A stretch of 64,000 bases of DNA from positions 1,178,001 to 1,242,000 of the forward strand of contig OZ242051.1 of assembly GCA_965205255.1 (NCBI GenBank). Direction: 5' to 3'. Below the pieces are notes generated by a model, which was not told the DNA's origin, did not search any database, and saw nothing but the letters and a program-made list of their open reading frames with translations. How positions within the stretch are numbered: the stretch's first letter is position 1; each line of letters begins with the position of its first letter. Made by a program: the position numbers and the translations under genes. Below are positions 19,849-28,828 of this stretch, piece after piece. The stretch is from G965205255 sp965205255 (GTDB lineage: Bacteria; Pseudomonadota; Gammaproteobacteria; Pseudomonadales; Endozoicomonadaceae).

Positions 19849-20823
19849 TTAGGTAGTATGTTCTGGAAAACTCCAGCTATAACGTCTGATGCCAAAGTAA
19901 CGCTTTACTACTTTCTTTCTCAGTGGCAATTTAATCTCTTGCGCAATTTTCTTACCAATATGCTCAAAAGTAAAGTATGCCTCTGCATGCTTTTGTCCAT
20001 TATCTGCTATTTTATCTGCAAGTAACTGGTCATTTCTGAGTAAATCTAGTTTAGATAGAAGCTCCTCAACAGACGAATACAGTACTATATTTTCCATATC
20101 TTTGAAACCTAATGCCTGGTTTTCTTCTTTCCCCTGATTCCAGGCAAACAATACACAACCACAAGCAATAGCTTCAAAGTTTTTTTGCATATACTCACCA
20201 AAACCAATATCTGCACTGATAAAAAAGCGTATGCAGTTCAGTAGCTCTTTGTACTCTTCAAAGGTATTTGTTTTTTTGATCAAAACTTGTTCATGCCTTT
20301 GCAGAGATTCTAAAAAAAATTTTCTTTGGCTATATGTACTGTGTTTAATGCTTCCAACAAATGCCAGTTCAATATTTCTTGTTTGATGCATATTGCACAA
20401 AAAATCACCATCATATCCCTTTGAAACAAAGCTAGCATCAACCCCCTCTGATTTGAGTTTTTTTGTTACCATTGCTCCGGAACTAATCACCCTGCTCCAA
20501 GGAAAATGGCGGTAGTACCTGCTAAATTTGCCTTTATACTTGCCGTTTATATAATTTTGAAAAGCATCATACTCAAGAATAACCAAATTAGGTACTGTCT
20601 GTATAAACTTTATTTGCTTTAGCTCTTTTTTAAAACGGATAAAAAACAGTATACGATCATAGACTGAAGTGTCTATGGATTTAAAATAGCGCTTAAGATT
20701 TGCCTGCTCTGAAGATGACATCCACCGTAAGTCACAGTGTTCAACATTTTTCGCAATAGCATTATAAAGACGATCAAATGCAGTTGTTCCGTGATCAGCC
20801 TGAACCAGAAAAAGTAATTTCAT
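19849..20823 (-). CDS. Glycosyltransferase, CgeB-like GT-B
   Basis: About 324 residues. N-terminal MKLLFLVQADHGTTAFDRLY and C-terminal FGEYMQKNFEAIACGCVLFA, the pattern of CgeB-like/Glyco_trans_1_2 transferases. The frame opens at 20844, but ATG 20823 is preferred: it lies 2 nt after the glf stop with GAGAAGG upstream. Being directly behind glf, it is a reasonable candidate for the galactofuranosyltransferase, but that is inference from position. Confidence 0.72.
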   Translation of the reverse strand: MKLLFLVQADHGTTAFDRLYNAIAKNVEHCDLRWMSSSEQANLKRYFKSIDTSVYDRILFFIRFKKELKQIKFIQTVPNLVILEYDAFQNYINGKYKGKFSRYYRHFPWSRVISSGAMVTKKLKSEGVDASFVSKGYDGDFLCNMHQTRNIELAFVGSIKHSTYSQRKFFLESLQRHEQVLIKKTNTFEEYKELLNCIRFFISADIGFGEYMQKNFEAIACGCVLFAWNQGKEENQALGFKDMENIVLYSSVEELLSKLDLLRNDQLLADKIADNGQKHAEAYFTFEHIGKKIAQEIKLPLRKKVVKRYFGIRRYSWSFPEHTT

Positions 20824-20827
20824 TAGA

Positions 20828-21958
20828 TTAACCAGCCTTCTCAATTAACTGAACTGCAAAACGTAACGCCTCTCTGATAGTTGGGCACATATCACGATAG
20901 ATATATTCAGCAAGACGTCCCTTAAAATAAAATTTTGGTGCTAGTTTTTTCGCTTTATTTTGATATTTATTAAATAACCATGATTTACCATCAGAGTCTC
21001 TAACAGGGTAATAAGCTTCCTTACCTCTACTCCAATTGGCTGGATACTCTTTGGTAATAATAGTCTTACCCTGATCAGGTAATACAGAAGTATATTCAAA
21101 GTGCTTATGCTCCAGAATACGAGTATAAGGAACATCTTGAGCAGTGTAATTGATTACCCCTGTTCCCTGATAATCATTAACTGTCAGCACGTGATGATCA
21201 AAAGTTAATGAGCGCCATTCAAGCTCGCCACACTTGTAATTAAAAAACTCATCAATACCGCCACTATAAACAACCACATTAGCTAGTTTATTCCAATAGT
21301 CTCGTTTATCTAAATAGTTTTGAGAAAGCCTGACTTCTACCCCCTCAAACAGCTTGTTAAAAAACTGTGTGTATCCTGCCGCCGGAATCCCCTGATAACG
21401 GTCATTAAAATAGTTATCATTATACGTATAACGTATAGGAAGTCTCTTAACAATCGATGCTGGCAACTCTTTAGGTGATCGTCCCCATTGTTTGGTTGTA
21501 TATCCTTTTATAAAAATTTGATAAATATCCTTACCTACCTGAGACAATATCCACTCTTCCAGATTGGCCGGATTTTCACAAGGCACACATACAGCGTTAA
21601 TTTTATCCCGTGCCTGTTGAGGATTCACTACACCATATAGTTGATTAAGTGTATTCATATTGATAGGAAAAGAATATATTTTTTCTTTATAGTTAACACG
21701 CACGCGGTTTGTATAGTTATTCATTTGGGTATAGTTGCAAATGAATTCCCATACCTTACTGTCACTGGTGTGCATAATGTGCGCACCATAGTAATGCACA
21801 TTAATATCAGACATCTTCTTTGTATAACAGTTGCCTGCTATATGCGGTCGCTTATCAATCACTAATACTTTCTTTCCTGCATCTGTCAGCTTTCTGGCCA
21901 GAACAGCGTTATACAGGCCAGCTCCTACAAGAAGAAAATCATATATAGTTTCAGGCAT
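20828..21958 (-). CDS. glf: UDP-galactopyranose mutase
   Basis: 376 residues. FAD enzyme converting UDP-galactopyranose to UDP-galactofuranose in the cytosol. Seen: FAD-binding FLLVGAGLYNAVLARKL at residue 7, DKRPHIAGNCYT, HYYGAHIMHTSD, and WGRSPKELP; all are family hallmarks. The ATG overlaps the stop of the upstream glycosyltransferase by 8 bp. Its presence predicts galactofuranose in the LPS of this organism. Confidence 0.95.
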   Translation of the reverse strand: MPETIYDFLLVGAGLYNAVLARKLTDAGKKVLVIDKRPHIAGNCYTKKMSDINVHYYGAHIMHTSDSKVWEFICNYTQMNNYTNRVRVNYKEKIYSFPINMNTLNQLYGVVNPQQARDKINAVCVPCENPANLEEWILSQVGKDIYQIFIKGYTTKQWGRSPKELPASIVKRLPIRYTYNDNYFNDRYQGIPAAGYTQFFNKLFEGVEVRLSQNYLDKRDYWNKLANVVVYSGGIDEFFNYKCGELEWRSLTFDHHVLTVNDYQGTGVINYTAQDVPYTRILEHKHFEYTSVLPDQGKTIITKEYPANWSRGKEAYYPVRDSDGKSWLFNKYQNKAKKLAPKFYFKGRLAEYIYRDMCPTIREALRFAVQLIEKAG

Positions 21959-23111
21959 TTTTATTCAACATATCCATCGTTTCTATAGCCAGCTGCTCAT
22001 AACCTTTAAGAAATACCTTTGGAGAAAAGTGATCATTAAGCACTTGTCTGTTTAAATCTGATAAAGCCTTGATTTTTTCATCGTCTCTTGGAAGAACCAA
22101 GTCTTTTCCTGCTTGCATAAATATAATATTATTTTCCTTATTTATTTCAAGATTACCCCCTACCGGACTCAAAACAGGAATCAAACCAAAACTCATGGCT
22201 TCCAGAGAAGCTAAATCAAAAATAGAAACTCGGTGATGCATTAAATAAAAGACTGATGATTTATACAGAAAACCTACCTGATCTTGAGATATTCGATAAT
22301 CAATATGCCTGAAATTATCTTCAAGACCATACTTTTTTACTTCGGCAATAATTTTTTCTTTTAATGCTCCTGATGTTCCACACAAGAGCCAATAATAATC
22401 CTGCTTAAAGTTAGTTAGTGTGGATAACTTTTCTGGAATAAGATCCACACCTTTTTGGTAGTTTAACGTTGAAACAGTCAATATTATTTTTTTATTAGAC
22501 AGTTTCGAAACCAGGGTTTTAATTTCAGTCCCGGATGTTTGAGCTGTTATATAATTGCAACAATTATATAAGATACGACTTTTATCTTTCACCCTCTCTG
22601 CAAACGCCTCATCGAATGCAGATGAATTAAGGTAAGCATCCCTTGCCCCAATCGAAGGAAATCCAACCAGTAAACTTTGACCAAACGTTACGTATTCATA
22701 ATCCTTTTCCCTGGTTACTTCATCAGGTGTAAACTCAGCACCAAAACCTTTAGCTTCATACAAAGGACTTCCTTGTCCATGATAAATCATCACCACACGA
22801 CGATGATTGCTTAATAGCTCATAAGCGGCTGGTATATTGTGACAAATAAATATTGTGTTTTTATCATATTTTGTTAAAAGTTTTTTAATAAAAATATCTA
22901 GGTGATACTTCTTTCTTAATTTTCTCTTTCTGCCCTTTAAAAAAAATTTTTCGTATAGTCTGTTTTTGAAACTCTTACACTCAAACTCAACATGGAAGTC
23001 GCTTATTATCTTCAACTGCTGATTCCAATGTTTTAACAAAGCATTCACGCCCAATGATCCTCCACAAAAAGGACCTAAATCGGGGCCATAAGCAACAGAA
23101 ACAAACCGCAT
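21951..23111 (-). CDS. GT4-family glycosyltransferase
   Basis: 386 residues, GT-B. Seen: N-terminal FVSVAYGPDLGPFCGGSLGV, central LTVSTLNYQKGVDLIPEKL, and C-terminal SIFDLASLEAMSFGLIPVLS with the E-containing donor site. One base separates its start from the upstream DUF115-like gene and its end overlaps glf, so the three are translationally linked. Confidence 0.8.
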   Translation of the reverse strand: MRFVSVAYGPDLGPFCGGSLGVNALLKHWNQQLKIISDFHVEFECKSFKNRLYEKFFLKGRKRKLRKKYHLDIFIKKLLTKYDKNTIFICHNIPAAYELLSNHRRVVMIYHGQGSPLYEAKGFGAEFTPDEVTREKDYEYVTFGQSLLVGFPSIGARDAYLNSSAFDEAFAERVKDKSRILYNCCNYITAQTSGTEIKTLVSKLSNKKIILTVSTLNYQKGVDLIPEKLSTLTNFKQDYYWLLCGTSGALKEKIIAEVKKYGLEDNFRHIDYRISQDQVGFLYKSSVFYLMHHRVSIFDLASLEAMSFGLIPVLSPVGGNLEINKENNIIFMQAGKDLVLPRDDEKIKALSDLNRQVLNDHFSPKVFLKGYEQLAIETMDMLNKNA

Positions 23112-23112
23112 A

Positions 23113-23982
23113 TTAGTATTGCTCTCTTTTTTCTATTACCTCAGATGGCAATCGACTATTTTTAGATAAATTGATAACGCTTAACCCCCCTTTTTTAACC
23201 AGTTTAGTTATCACCTGAAATGAAGGTAGAATATGCCGTTCATAATGTTTCGATAGTGATGTTGGACGCGAATTTTTATTACTTTCGTAGAAACGAGCTG
23301 CTGTTCCCTGAGAAAGATCCATCCCTGCAATAGCAATATCCCTGTACCCAAGATGATATGCTACTTGTAATGCATGATAGGCTATAGTTCTTCCTCCAAA
23401 AATACCTTTTTGCAAATTTCGACTAAATCCAACTCTTCCAAACTGATTAGAAAAAGGGTTGTATGAACCATATTTAAAATCAGAATCAAACATATTTTTG
23501 AGACCAAAAATATGTTTTGGTCTTATTGGGCGATTGTAGTAACGATTGATTCGCTCAAGTAAAACCACCTTTTTATTCGCTAAAGCATTAACGTCATGAC
23601 GGCAAATAAAGTCCAAACCTAGCGCACTGAAAAAACAAATATCGACTTTTTCAAGACCAGATAAAATATCATTCATTCGATTTTCGAAAAAATCAGCGTC
23701 ATCAGCCACATAAAATGCATTTAGCTTCTTTTCATAGTATCTTTTTATAGACCCATTTACATATACTACTGATCCTGATTCTAATAAGCTATCATCGAAA
23801 TGATTTAATGAGGGGCCTGATGTGAGAATATAACATTTGCCTTTAAATTTATTTAATAAATTTTCTGGCGACGTTAATGTTAATATAGCTTTCCCTTCAA
23901 AAAAAACGATCCTCCCATCTGAGGTATTTTCAATAGAAAATTCTGCGCTAAACTCGTTATGGTGCCTAAATTTATTTGACAT
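23113..23982 (-). CDS. DUF115/WaaZ-like LPS core protein
   Basis: 289 residues. Seen: CYILTSGPSLNHFDDSLLES followed by VVYVNGS, the nucleotide-binding-like start of the DUF115 fold, and IAIAGMDLSQGTAARFYE further on. Similar proteins occur in LPS core clusters (WaaZ, thought to add a third Kdo or related residue). No membrane segment. Function by context only. Confidence 0.6.
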   Translation of the reverse strand: MSNKFRHHNEFSAEFSIENTSDGRIVFFEGKAILTLTSPENLLNKFKGKCYILTSGPSLNHFDDSLLESGSVVYVNGSIKRYYEKKLNAFYVADDADFFENRMNDILSGLEKVDICFFSALGLDFICRHDVNALANKKVVLLERINRYYNRPIRPKHIFGLKNMFDSDFKYGSYNPFSNQFGRVGFSRNLQKGIFGGRTIAYHALQVAYHLGYRDIAIAGMDLSQGTAARFYESNKNSRPTSLSKHYERHILPSFQVITKLVKKGGLSVINLSKNSRLPSEVIEKREQY

Positions 23983-24174
23983 TATCCTAGACCTCTCAAA
24001 AATCAGGTGCTGGTCCTATATGAAAAAAGCCAATAATAATATAATAGGCATTATATTATTTATCGAGATATCATATGTAAACTTGATTGATTATAAAATC
24101 CTCATATTATTGGGAACATTTTCGGTCCCATGAGAATGAAGGTGGTGTATGTGCAAGTTTACATCTTTCTAAAA

Positions 24175-25620
24175 TTAATCAATAGTTTCAACAAAAAATA
24201 TTTCATTTTCCTTAATCGCTTTACAAAAATACTCATTATCACCATATCTATTTATTGAACGACGCATAAAAATTGATTGCAGCCATTCACGTCGTTTTTT
24301 CTTCCAGCGTTTTTTAAATTTTAAATCATGCATCATTTCTAATGCATACACTTTATTTTTTTGCATGCACTTGCTCAGAGTGAGCGAATACAGCTTTTTC
24401 GATGAAGTAGATTCACCAAAATGTGGTGCAAGGCTGGCTATATTATGTTCTGAACCAAACGGATGCCTATTGGTATGTTTATAATGATTAGCATAATACA
24501 ATAAATATTCTGGCTTGAATTTTATGTCTTCTAGGACTTGCTTTACTGCAATATGTGCATAGATATGATCTTCATGAGGATCCATATAGCGATCATTCAT
24601 TACAATAACTTCGGGTTTTATTTGTGCAATCAGTGTTTTTAAATCATCAATCATTGCATGCCATGTTGCTTTACCATGTACATCAGAAGGTAAAACCTGA
24701 TGGTTAAACTCTCTGAAACAACGGGTATCATTAATACCTGCTTGTAATGAAGATACACTTTGATCAGGATTATCATACATCGCCTTTAGCGTCATACAAA
24801 AATACCCGAGATTGATACATTTATCCTGAGGAACACCTCCCCATAAAGGCACAGCAATGCTGTCCCACGCTCTCAATCGCCCTTTTAGTATAGAAGCTTT
24901 TTCAATATCACTGTACACATGCTGAAAGGGTTCTGCGTGAATTTCTCCGGCAGTTAATGTAATAATATGCGTATCTGCCTGACTATATAGACCAAATGCA
25001 GCAATTTCAGCATCATCAGCATGCGGAGCTATAATAAGCACTTTCTTTTTAGTCAGATCAGGACAAGAAAAACCCAAAAATTTACAAGCTTGCTCTTTTA
25101 CTGAACAACCTGAAAAACTCAGGGTAATATCACACGATGCACTGTCTTGATGATTATTAAAGTATGCTTGGACTGCAGCAGTTAAATTGATATAGCGCTG
25201 ACCGTTTACACCTTTTTCAAAATACTGTTTATTTGTGTAACTCTGAGTAACTACTTCGACAAAGGGATCATAAAATTTGGCTGAAATGCCTGATATTAAC
25301 TCAACAGAAAGCAACCATGTGTTCTGAAAACCTTCTTTATTCATTTGCTTGTCTAAAGATAAAGTTACTTTTTTTGACGCCGGAAGTTGTATATTTAATA
25401 GTGCATCTGGCTCAAGGTCATAGTAATAATCTTCTGATGGGTTATAGAAAACATGGTCAGATTTAAAAATATCGTTGAGAAGAAAAAGTATAACCCCAAC
25501 AATAAATACCCAATATTGTCCATAACATATACACAAGACCACAATAATAGTGGCAAATAGCACTTTAATCTGATTACGCCTCTTTTTTCGAAGTAGGCGT
25601 TGGTTGTCTTTTGTTTTCAT
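24175..25620 (-). CDS. PIG-L family de-N-acetylase (DnpA-like)
   Basis: 481 residues. Two N-terminal hydrophobic segments (about 18-45), a beta-rich middle, then the PIG-L/LmbE domain with the zinc motif IIAPHADDAEIAAFG (near 196) and the second histidine site DPHEDHIYAH. Similar membrane-anchored PIG-L proteins sit in the Pseudomonas LPS core locus (PA5002, dnpA, linked to antibiotic persistence). It probably deacetylates an N-acetylated core sugar. Downstream of mig-14 by 37 bp. Confidence 0.8.
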   Translation of the reverse strand: MKTKDNQRLLRKKRRNQIKVLFATIIVVLCICYGQYWVFIVGVILFLLNDIFKSDHVFYNPSEDYYYDLEPDALLNIQLPASKKVTLSLDKQMNKEGFQNTWLLSVELISGISAKFYDPFVEVVTQSYTNKQYFEKGVNGQRYINLTAAVQAYFNNHQDSASCDITLSFSGCSVKEQACKFLGFSCPDLTKKKVLIIAPHADDAEIAAFGLYSQADTHIITLTAGEIHAEPFQHVYSDIEKASILKGRLRAWDSIAVPLWGGVPQDKCINLGYFCMTLKAMYDNPDQSVSSLQAGINDTRCFREFNHQVLPSDVHGKATWHAMIDDLKTLIAQIKPEVIVMNDRYMDPHEDHIYAHIAVKQVLEDIKFKPEYLLYYANHYKHTNRHPFGSEHNIASLAPHFGESTSSKKLYSLTLSKCMQKNKVYALEMMHDLKFKKRWKKKRREWLQSIFMRRSINRYGDNEYFCKAIKENEIFFVETID

Positions 25621-25657
25621 CTTTAATTATACTTTTATAAAAATCATTAAAATCAAA

Positions 25658-26575
25658 CTATACCTTAAACACCTCAGATCGATAGCACCACATATCCTTA
25701 TATTTCTTGTCAGATTTTCCAAAAGAATAACGAAGTTGTTTACCTTGACTATCAGCAAGATCGCTCAGCATTTTGGTATTCAGGTAACTCAATATACTAC
25801 CGACACTCATTGACTGATACGCCGGATCAACCCCACCATTAATATATTCGGCACTTATCCACTTTGGCGACTGAGCCATCAACAGTTGTTGTACAGCAAC
25901 CGGCTGATTATTCTGATTATACAAGACATGACCTGTATGTAAATGCCGTATATTAGTCAGCCATTCGGCAAGTCTTTCATATCCTTTAGGCTTGCGTCCA
26001 TTCCAACGTTTGCCAAACAGATCAATATAAATACCGGCAAAGACTTCAGTAGAAAGTTCTTCTACCTTTTTGACATAACCACCAGCTTCTTCAAATAACC
26101 TCAGCTCACGACGCTGATTATATTTAAACTTTTTAGAAAAACGGTGTTCACTATTTGTGCCATAGTTTTTGACAAGACTTAAATAGTCGTCACCTTGTCG
26201 TTTAGAATTAATGATTTGCAAACGGTGAAGATCTGATAAAAACTGTACACGAAACCGCATTTTATACGTGTTCAATGGATTGAGAGGCAAAATATATTCA
26301 GAATTACCCATATCTATTACTTTGTTTTTACCTGCTTTACGGAGTGCAGACTTACTGCCACAAATATATTTACCCCACACAGGAATAACACCTGTCAGAA
26401 TTCCTTTGTGTTCATAGCCTAAATAACGCAAAGGCATACTGGTCATATCAGACATTGTTTTTACAATCAGCGGATGTGTAATAACACTGCCACCAAAGCG
26501 TTGCCATGCCTGTTCATAGTCTGAAACATTTACCTCACAAAGACCATGTTCCCGCCAAACTCTAAATACATCCAT
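25658..26575 (-). CDS. mig-14: Mig-14 family protein
   Basis: 305 residues with a GNAT/FemAB-like layout. Seen: VITHPLIVKTMSDMTSMPLR near the N-terminus, the basic KFKYNQRRELRLFEEAGG segment, and the C-terminal SVGSILSYLNTKML with RYSFGKSDKKYKDMW. This matches Mig-14, an inner-membrane-associated factor for antimicrobial-peptide resistance in Salmonella and Pseudomonas. Its place between PIG-L and GT4 genes is the same as I recall for PA5003. Confidence 0.85.
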   Translation of the reverse strand: MDVFRVWREHGLCEVNVSDYEQAWQRFGGSVITHPLIVKTMSDMTSMPLRYLGYEHKGILTGVIPVWGKYICGSKSALRKAGKNKVIDMGNSEYILPLNPLNTYKMRFRVQFLSDLHRLQIINSKRQGDDYLSLVKNYGTNSEHRFSKKFKYNQRRELRLFEEAGGYVKKVEELSTEVFAGIYIDLFGKRWNGRKPKGYERLAEWLTNIRHLHTGHVLYNQNNQPVAVQQLLMAQSPKWISAEYINGGVDPAYQSMSVGSILSYLNTKMLSDLADSQGKQLRYSFGKSDKKYKDMWCYRSEVFKV

Positions 26576-26587
26576 TATTGTTTTATA

Positions 26588-27700
26588 CTAATTTACCATC
26601 TCTTTAAGAAAAGGCAGATTCCAAAACTGCCGACGAACAGACTCATCTGAAAACTTATGCTCAACCCTTGCAAGCATCACCTCTGTCTGCTTGAGCGACT
26701 GGTTTACCAAGGCTTTTGCCCGTGACAACATATGTTTGGCCAGTTGCTCAACATCGCCCTGCGAAAACAACAAGCCGGTTTCACCTATAACTTCCGGCGC
26801 ACCACCACAATCAGAGGAAATTACCGGAACGCCGGCAACCATAGCTTCCAATAACACCATGCCAAACGGTTCTCGATCAGAACTTAACACAAAACAGTCA
26901 AACGCTTTGAAATATTTTGAAACATCCGGCACTTTACCTGTAAAAATCACAGCATCTTGCAGACCTAAAGCTTTTGCCTGATTTTTTAGCGAATGTTCTA
27001 AACGACCCGTACCTACAATCATTAATTTATAATAAGGAGATTGTTTAAAAATTTTGGCAAACGCTTTCAATAATGTGCTCTGATCTTTATCTGGGTGCAA
27101 TCGGCCTACGTTAGCAAAAACAATATCTTTTGCTGCTAATCCCAGTATTTGGCGTGCTTCTTTTCGAGGCACAAGGCCTGAAATTGCCTCTTTTACATTG
27201 ATACGGTTATAGAGTGTGCAAACAGCGCTTTGTTCAAACTTTGGTAATGATTTTTGTATATCGTCACGCACTGCATCCGAGACACCCAATAATCGAAGTG
27301 TTTTCCTATGCCTGTACGCATGCCACCGTCTGCTTAAACGTTTATAATCACCAAAGGCGTGATGTATACCAATCACATATAATCCTTTAATATGGTTGGC
27401 AATATACACAGGTTTAAATCGATGACAAAGCGCAAAAGCAAAATCATATAACAAACATATTTCTTTTAATTGCTTTATCTGTTTGCGCTTTAGCCCCCGT
27501 ACGTCTTTTGATGTGTTTTCCAAAAAAATCACCTCACCTCCCACCAGTGATGCAACCTTTGGCTCTTTGATACCTGTTAAAAACACCGTTATCACTTCAT
27601 AGGGTGAATTATCAAACAGCGCCACATATTGCCTTGCTACATCAGCAAAAGGTATGCCATAGCTATGGCAAAACTGTAATATTTTCTTTTTTTTAGCCAT
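26588..27700 (-). CDS. GT4-family LPS core glycosyltransferase (WapH-like)
   Basis: 370 residues, GT-B. Seen: ILQFCHSYGIPFADVARQYV at the start, FANVGRLHPDKDQSTLLKAF (about 192), and SSDREPFGMVLLEAMVAGVP with the E-x7-E donor motif. Position next to mig-14 and the carbamoyltransferase suggests it is the counterpart of Pseudomonas WapH (glucosyltransferase of the outer core). Confidence 0.8.
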   Translation of the reverse strand: MAKKKKILQFCHSYGIPFADVARQYVALFDNSPYEVITVFLTGIKEPKVASLVGGEVIFLENTSKDVRGLKRKQIKQLKEICLLYDFAFALCHRFKPVYIANHIKGLYVIGIHHAFGDYKRLSRRWHAYRHRKTLRLLGVSDAVRDDIQKSLPKFEQSAVCTLYNRINVKEAISGLVPRKEARQILGLAAKDIVFANVGRLHPDKDQSTLLKAFAKIFKQSPYYKLMIVGTGRLEHSLKNQAKALGLQDAVIFTGKVPDVSKYFKAFDCFVLSSDREPFGMVLLEAMVAGVPVISSDCGGAPEVIGETGLLFSQGDVEQLAKHMLSRAKALVNQSLKQTEVMLARVEHKFSDESVRRQFWNLPFLKEMVN

Positions 27701-27927
27701 AGACCATTGAAAACTTATAAAAGATTAACACCAAATTTACGCACTATATCAATACAAAACCCAAAACACATCATGATAATAACAACACTCAGCCCGATGG
27801 ATGGCAAAAAAGGAACCCTAGCGATTACTTTGCTTTACCACTTAAGACACCACAATAATAACTAATGAGGTAATAATGTGTTTAAGAATAAGTAGCTTAA
27901 AAACTTTTTTCTATTTCTTTTCAGGTA

Positions 27928-28761
27928 TCAGTTTGAGTTGTCTACAAAAAAACGTTGATGTGCAAACACAGGCATGTTTTTACGAATTTCTGTTAATTCA
28001 TCCAAGTTAACCTCTGCAAACGCCACACCTTCGCCCTGCTTGGTCAAAGCTAGTGTTTCACCCCATGGAGACATTACACAACTGTGACCAAAAGTTTCAC
28101 GACTGTCAGAATGTTTTCCGCCTTGATTGGCACCTAGCACATAGCACTGATTTTCTATCGCCCGTGCTTTTAATAGTGGCATCCAATGCACACCTGTCAT
28201 TTTAGTAAACGCCGCCGGTATAACAATAATGTCTACATGTTGCTGAAACAAAATTCGAAACATTTCCGGAAAACGCAGATCATAACAAACAGCCAGACCT
28301 ATTCGACCAAGAGGCGTATCAACACAGACTATATCCTTACCTGGCTGGTATGTTTCAGACTCTCTGTAAGCACCTATTGCATCGCTCACGTCTACATCAA
28401 ACAGATGTATTTTATTGTAACGAGCAATATTATTACCTGAATCATCATATAAAAAACAAACAGAAAAAGGCCTGTTATCATCATCAGAATCACTCACAGG
28501 AATAGTACCACCCACCAGATAAACGCCATATTTTTTTGCCATAAAAGACAATTTCTGACGCACTCCTCCCTGACCCGTTGCCTCAGCGATACCCGTGACT
28601 GACTGATCCTTCACACCAAATAAGGCAAAGCATTCCGGCAAAACTACCAACCGTGCACCATGCAATGCAGCCTGACAAATAAGTTTTTCAGCCGCGGCAA
28701 GGTTGGGCTCTATTTTATCACAGCTTATCATTTGAATGGTGGCTACTATATAGCTTTTCAT
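27928..28761 (-). CDS. Carbon-nitrogen hydrolase (nitrilase/Nit family)
   Basis: 277 residues. The Glu-Lys-Cys triad is visible: LVVLPECFALF (Glu43), RYNKIHLFDVDV (Lys), and GLAVCYDLRFPEMFR (Cys). Closest in pattern to Nit1-type omega-amidases/deaminated-glutathione amidases. It sits inside the LPS cluster between carbamoyltransferase and GT4 but has a 227-bp gap to the latter, so it may have its own role. No membrane segment. Confidence 0.85.
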   Translation of the reverse strand: MKSYIVATIQMISCDKIEPNLAAAEKLICQAALHGARLVVLPECFALFGVKDQSVTGIAEATGQGGVRQKLSFMAKKYGVYLVGGTIPVSDSDDDNRPFSVCFLYDDSGNNIARYNKIHLFDVDVSDAIGAYRESETYQPGKDIVCVDTPLGRIGLAVCYDLRFPEMFRILFQQHVDIIVIPAAFTKMTGVHWMPLLKARAIENQCYVLGANQGGKHSDSRETFGHSCVMSPWGETLALTKQGEGVAFAEVNLDELTEIRKNMPVFAHQRFFVDNSN

Positions 28762-28828
28762 TTATCTGCTCTGACCTCACCTGCACAAACATGTATATCC
28801 CGTAGATATTGATTTATTCCATTGTCAC

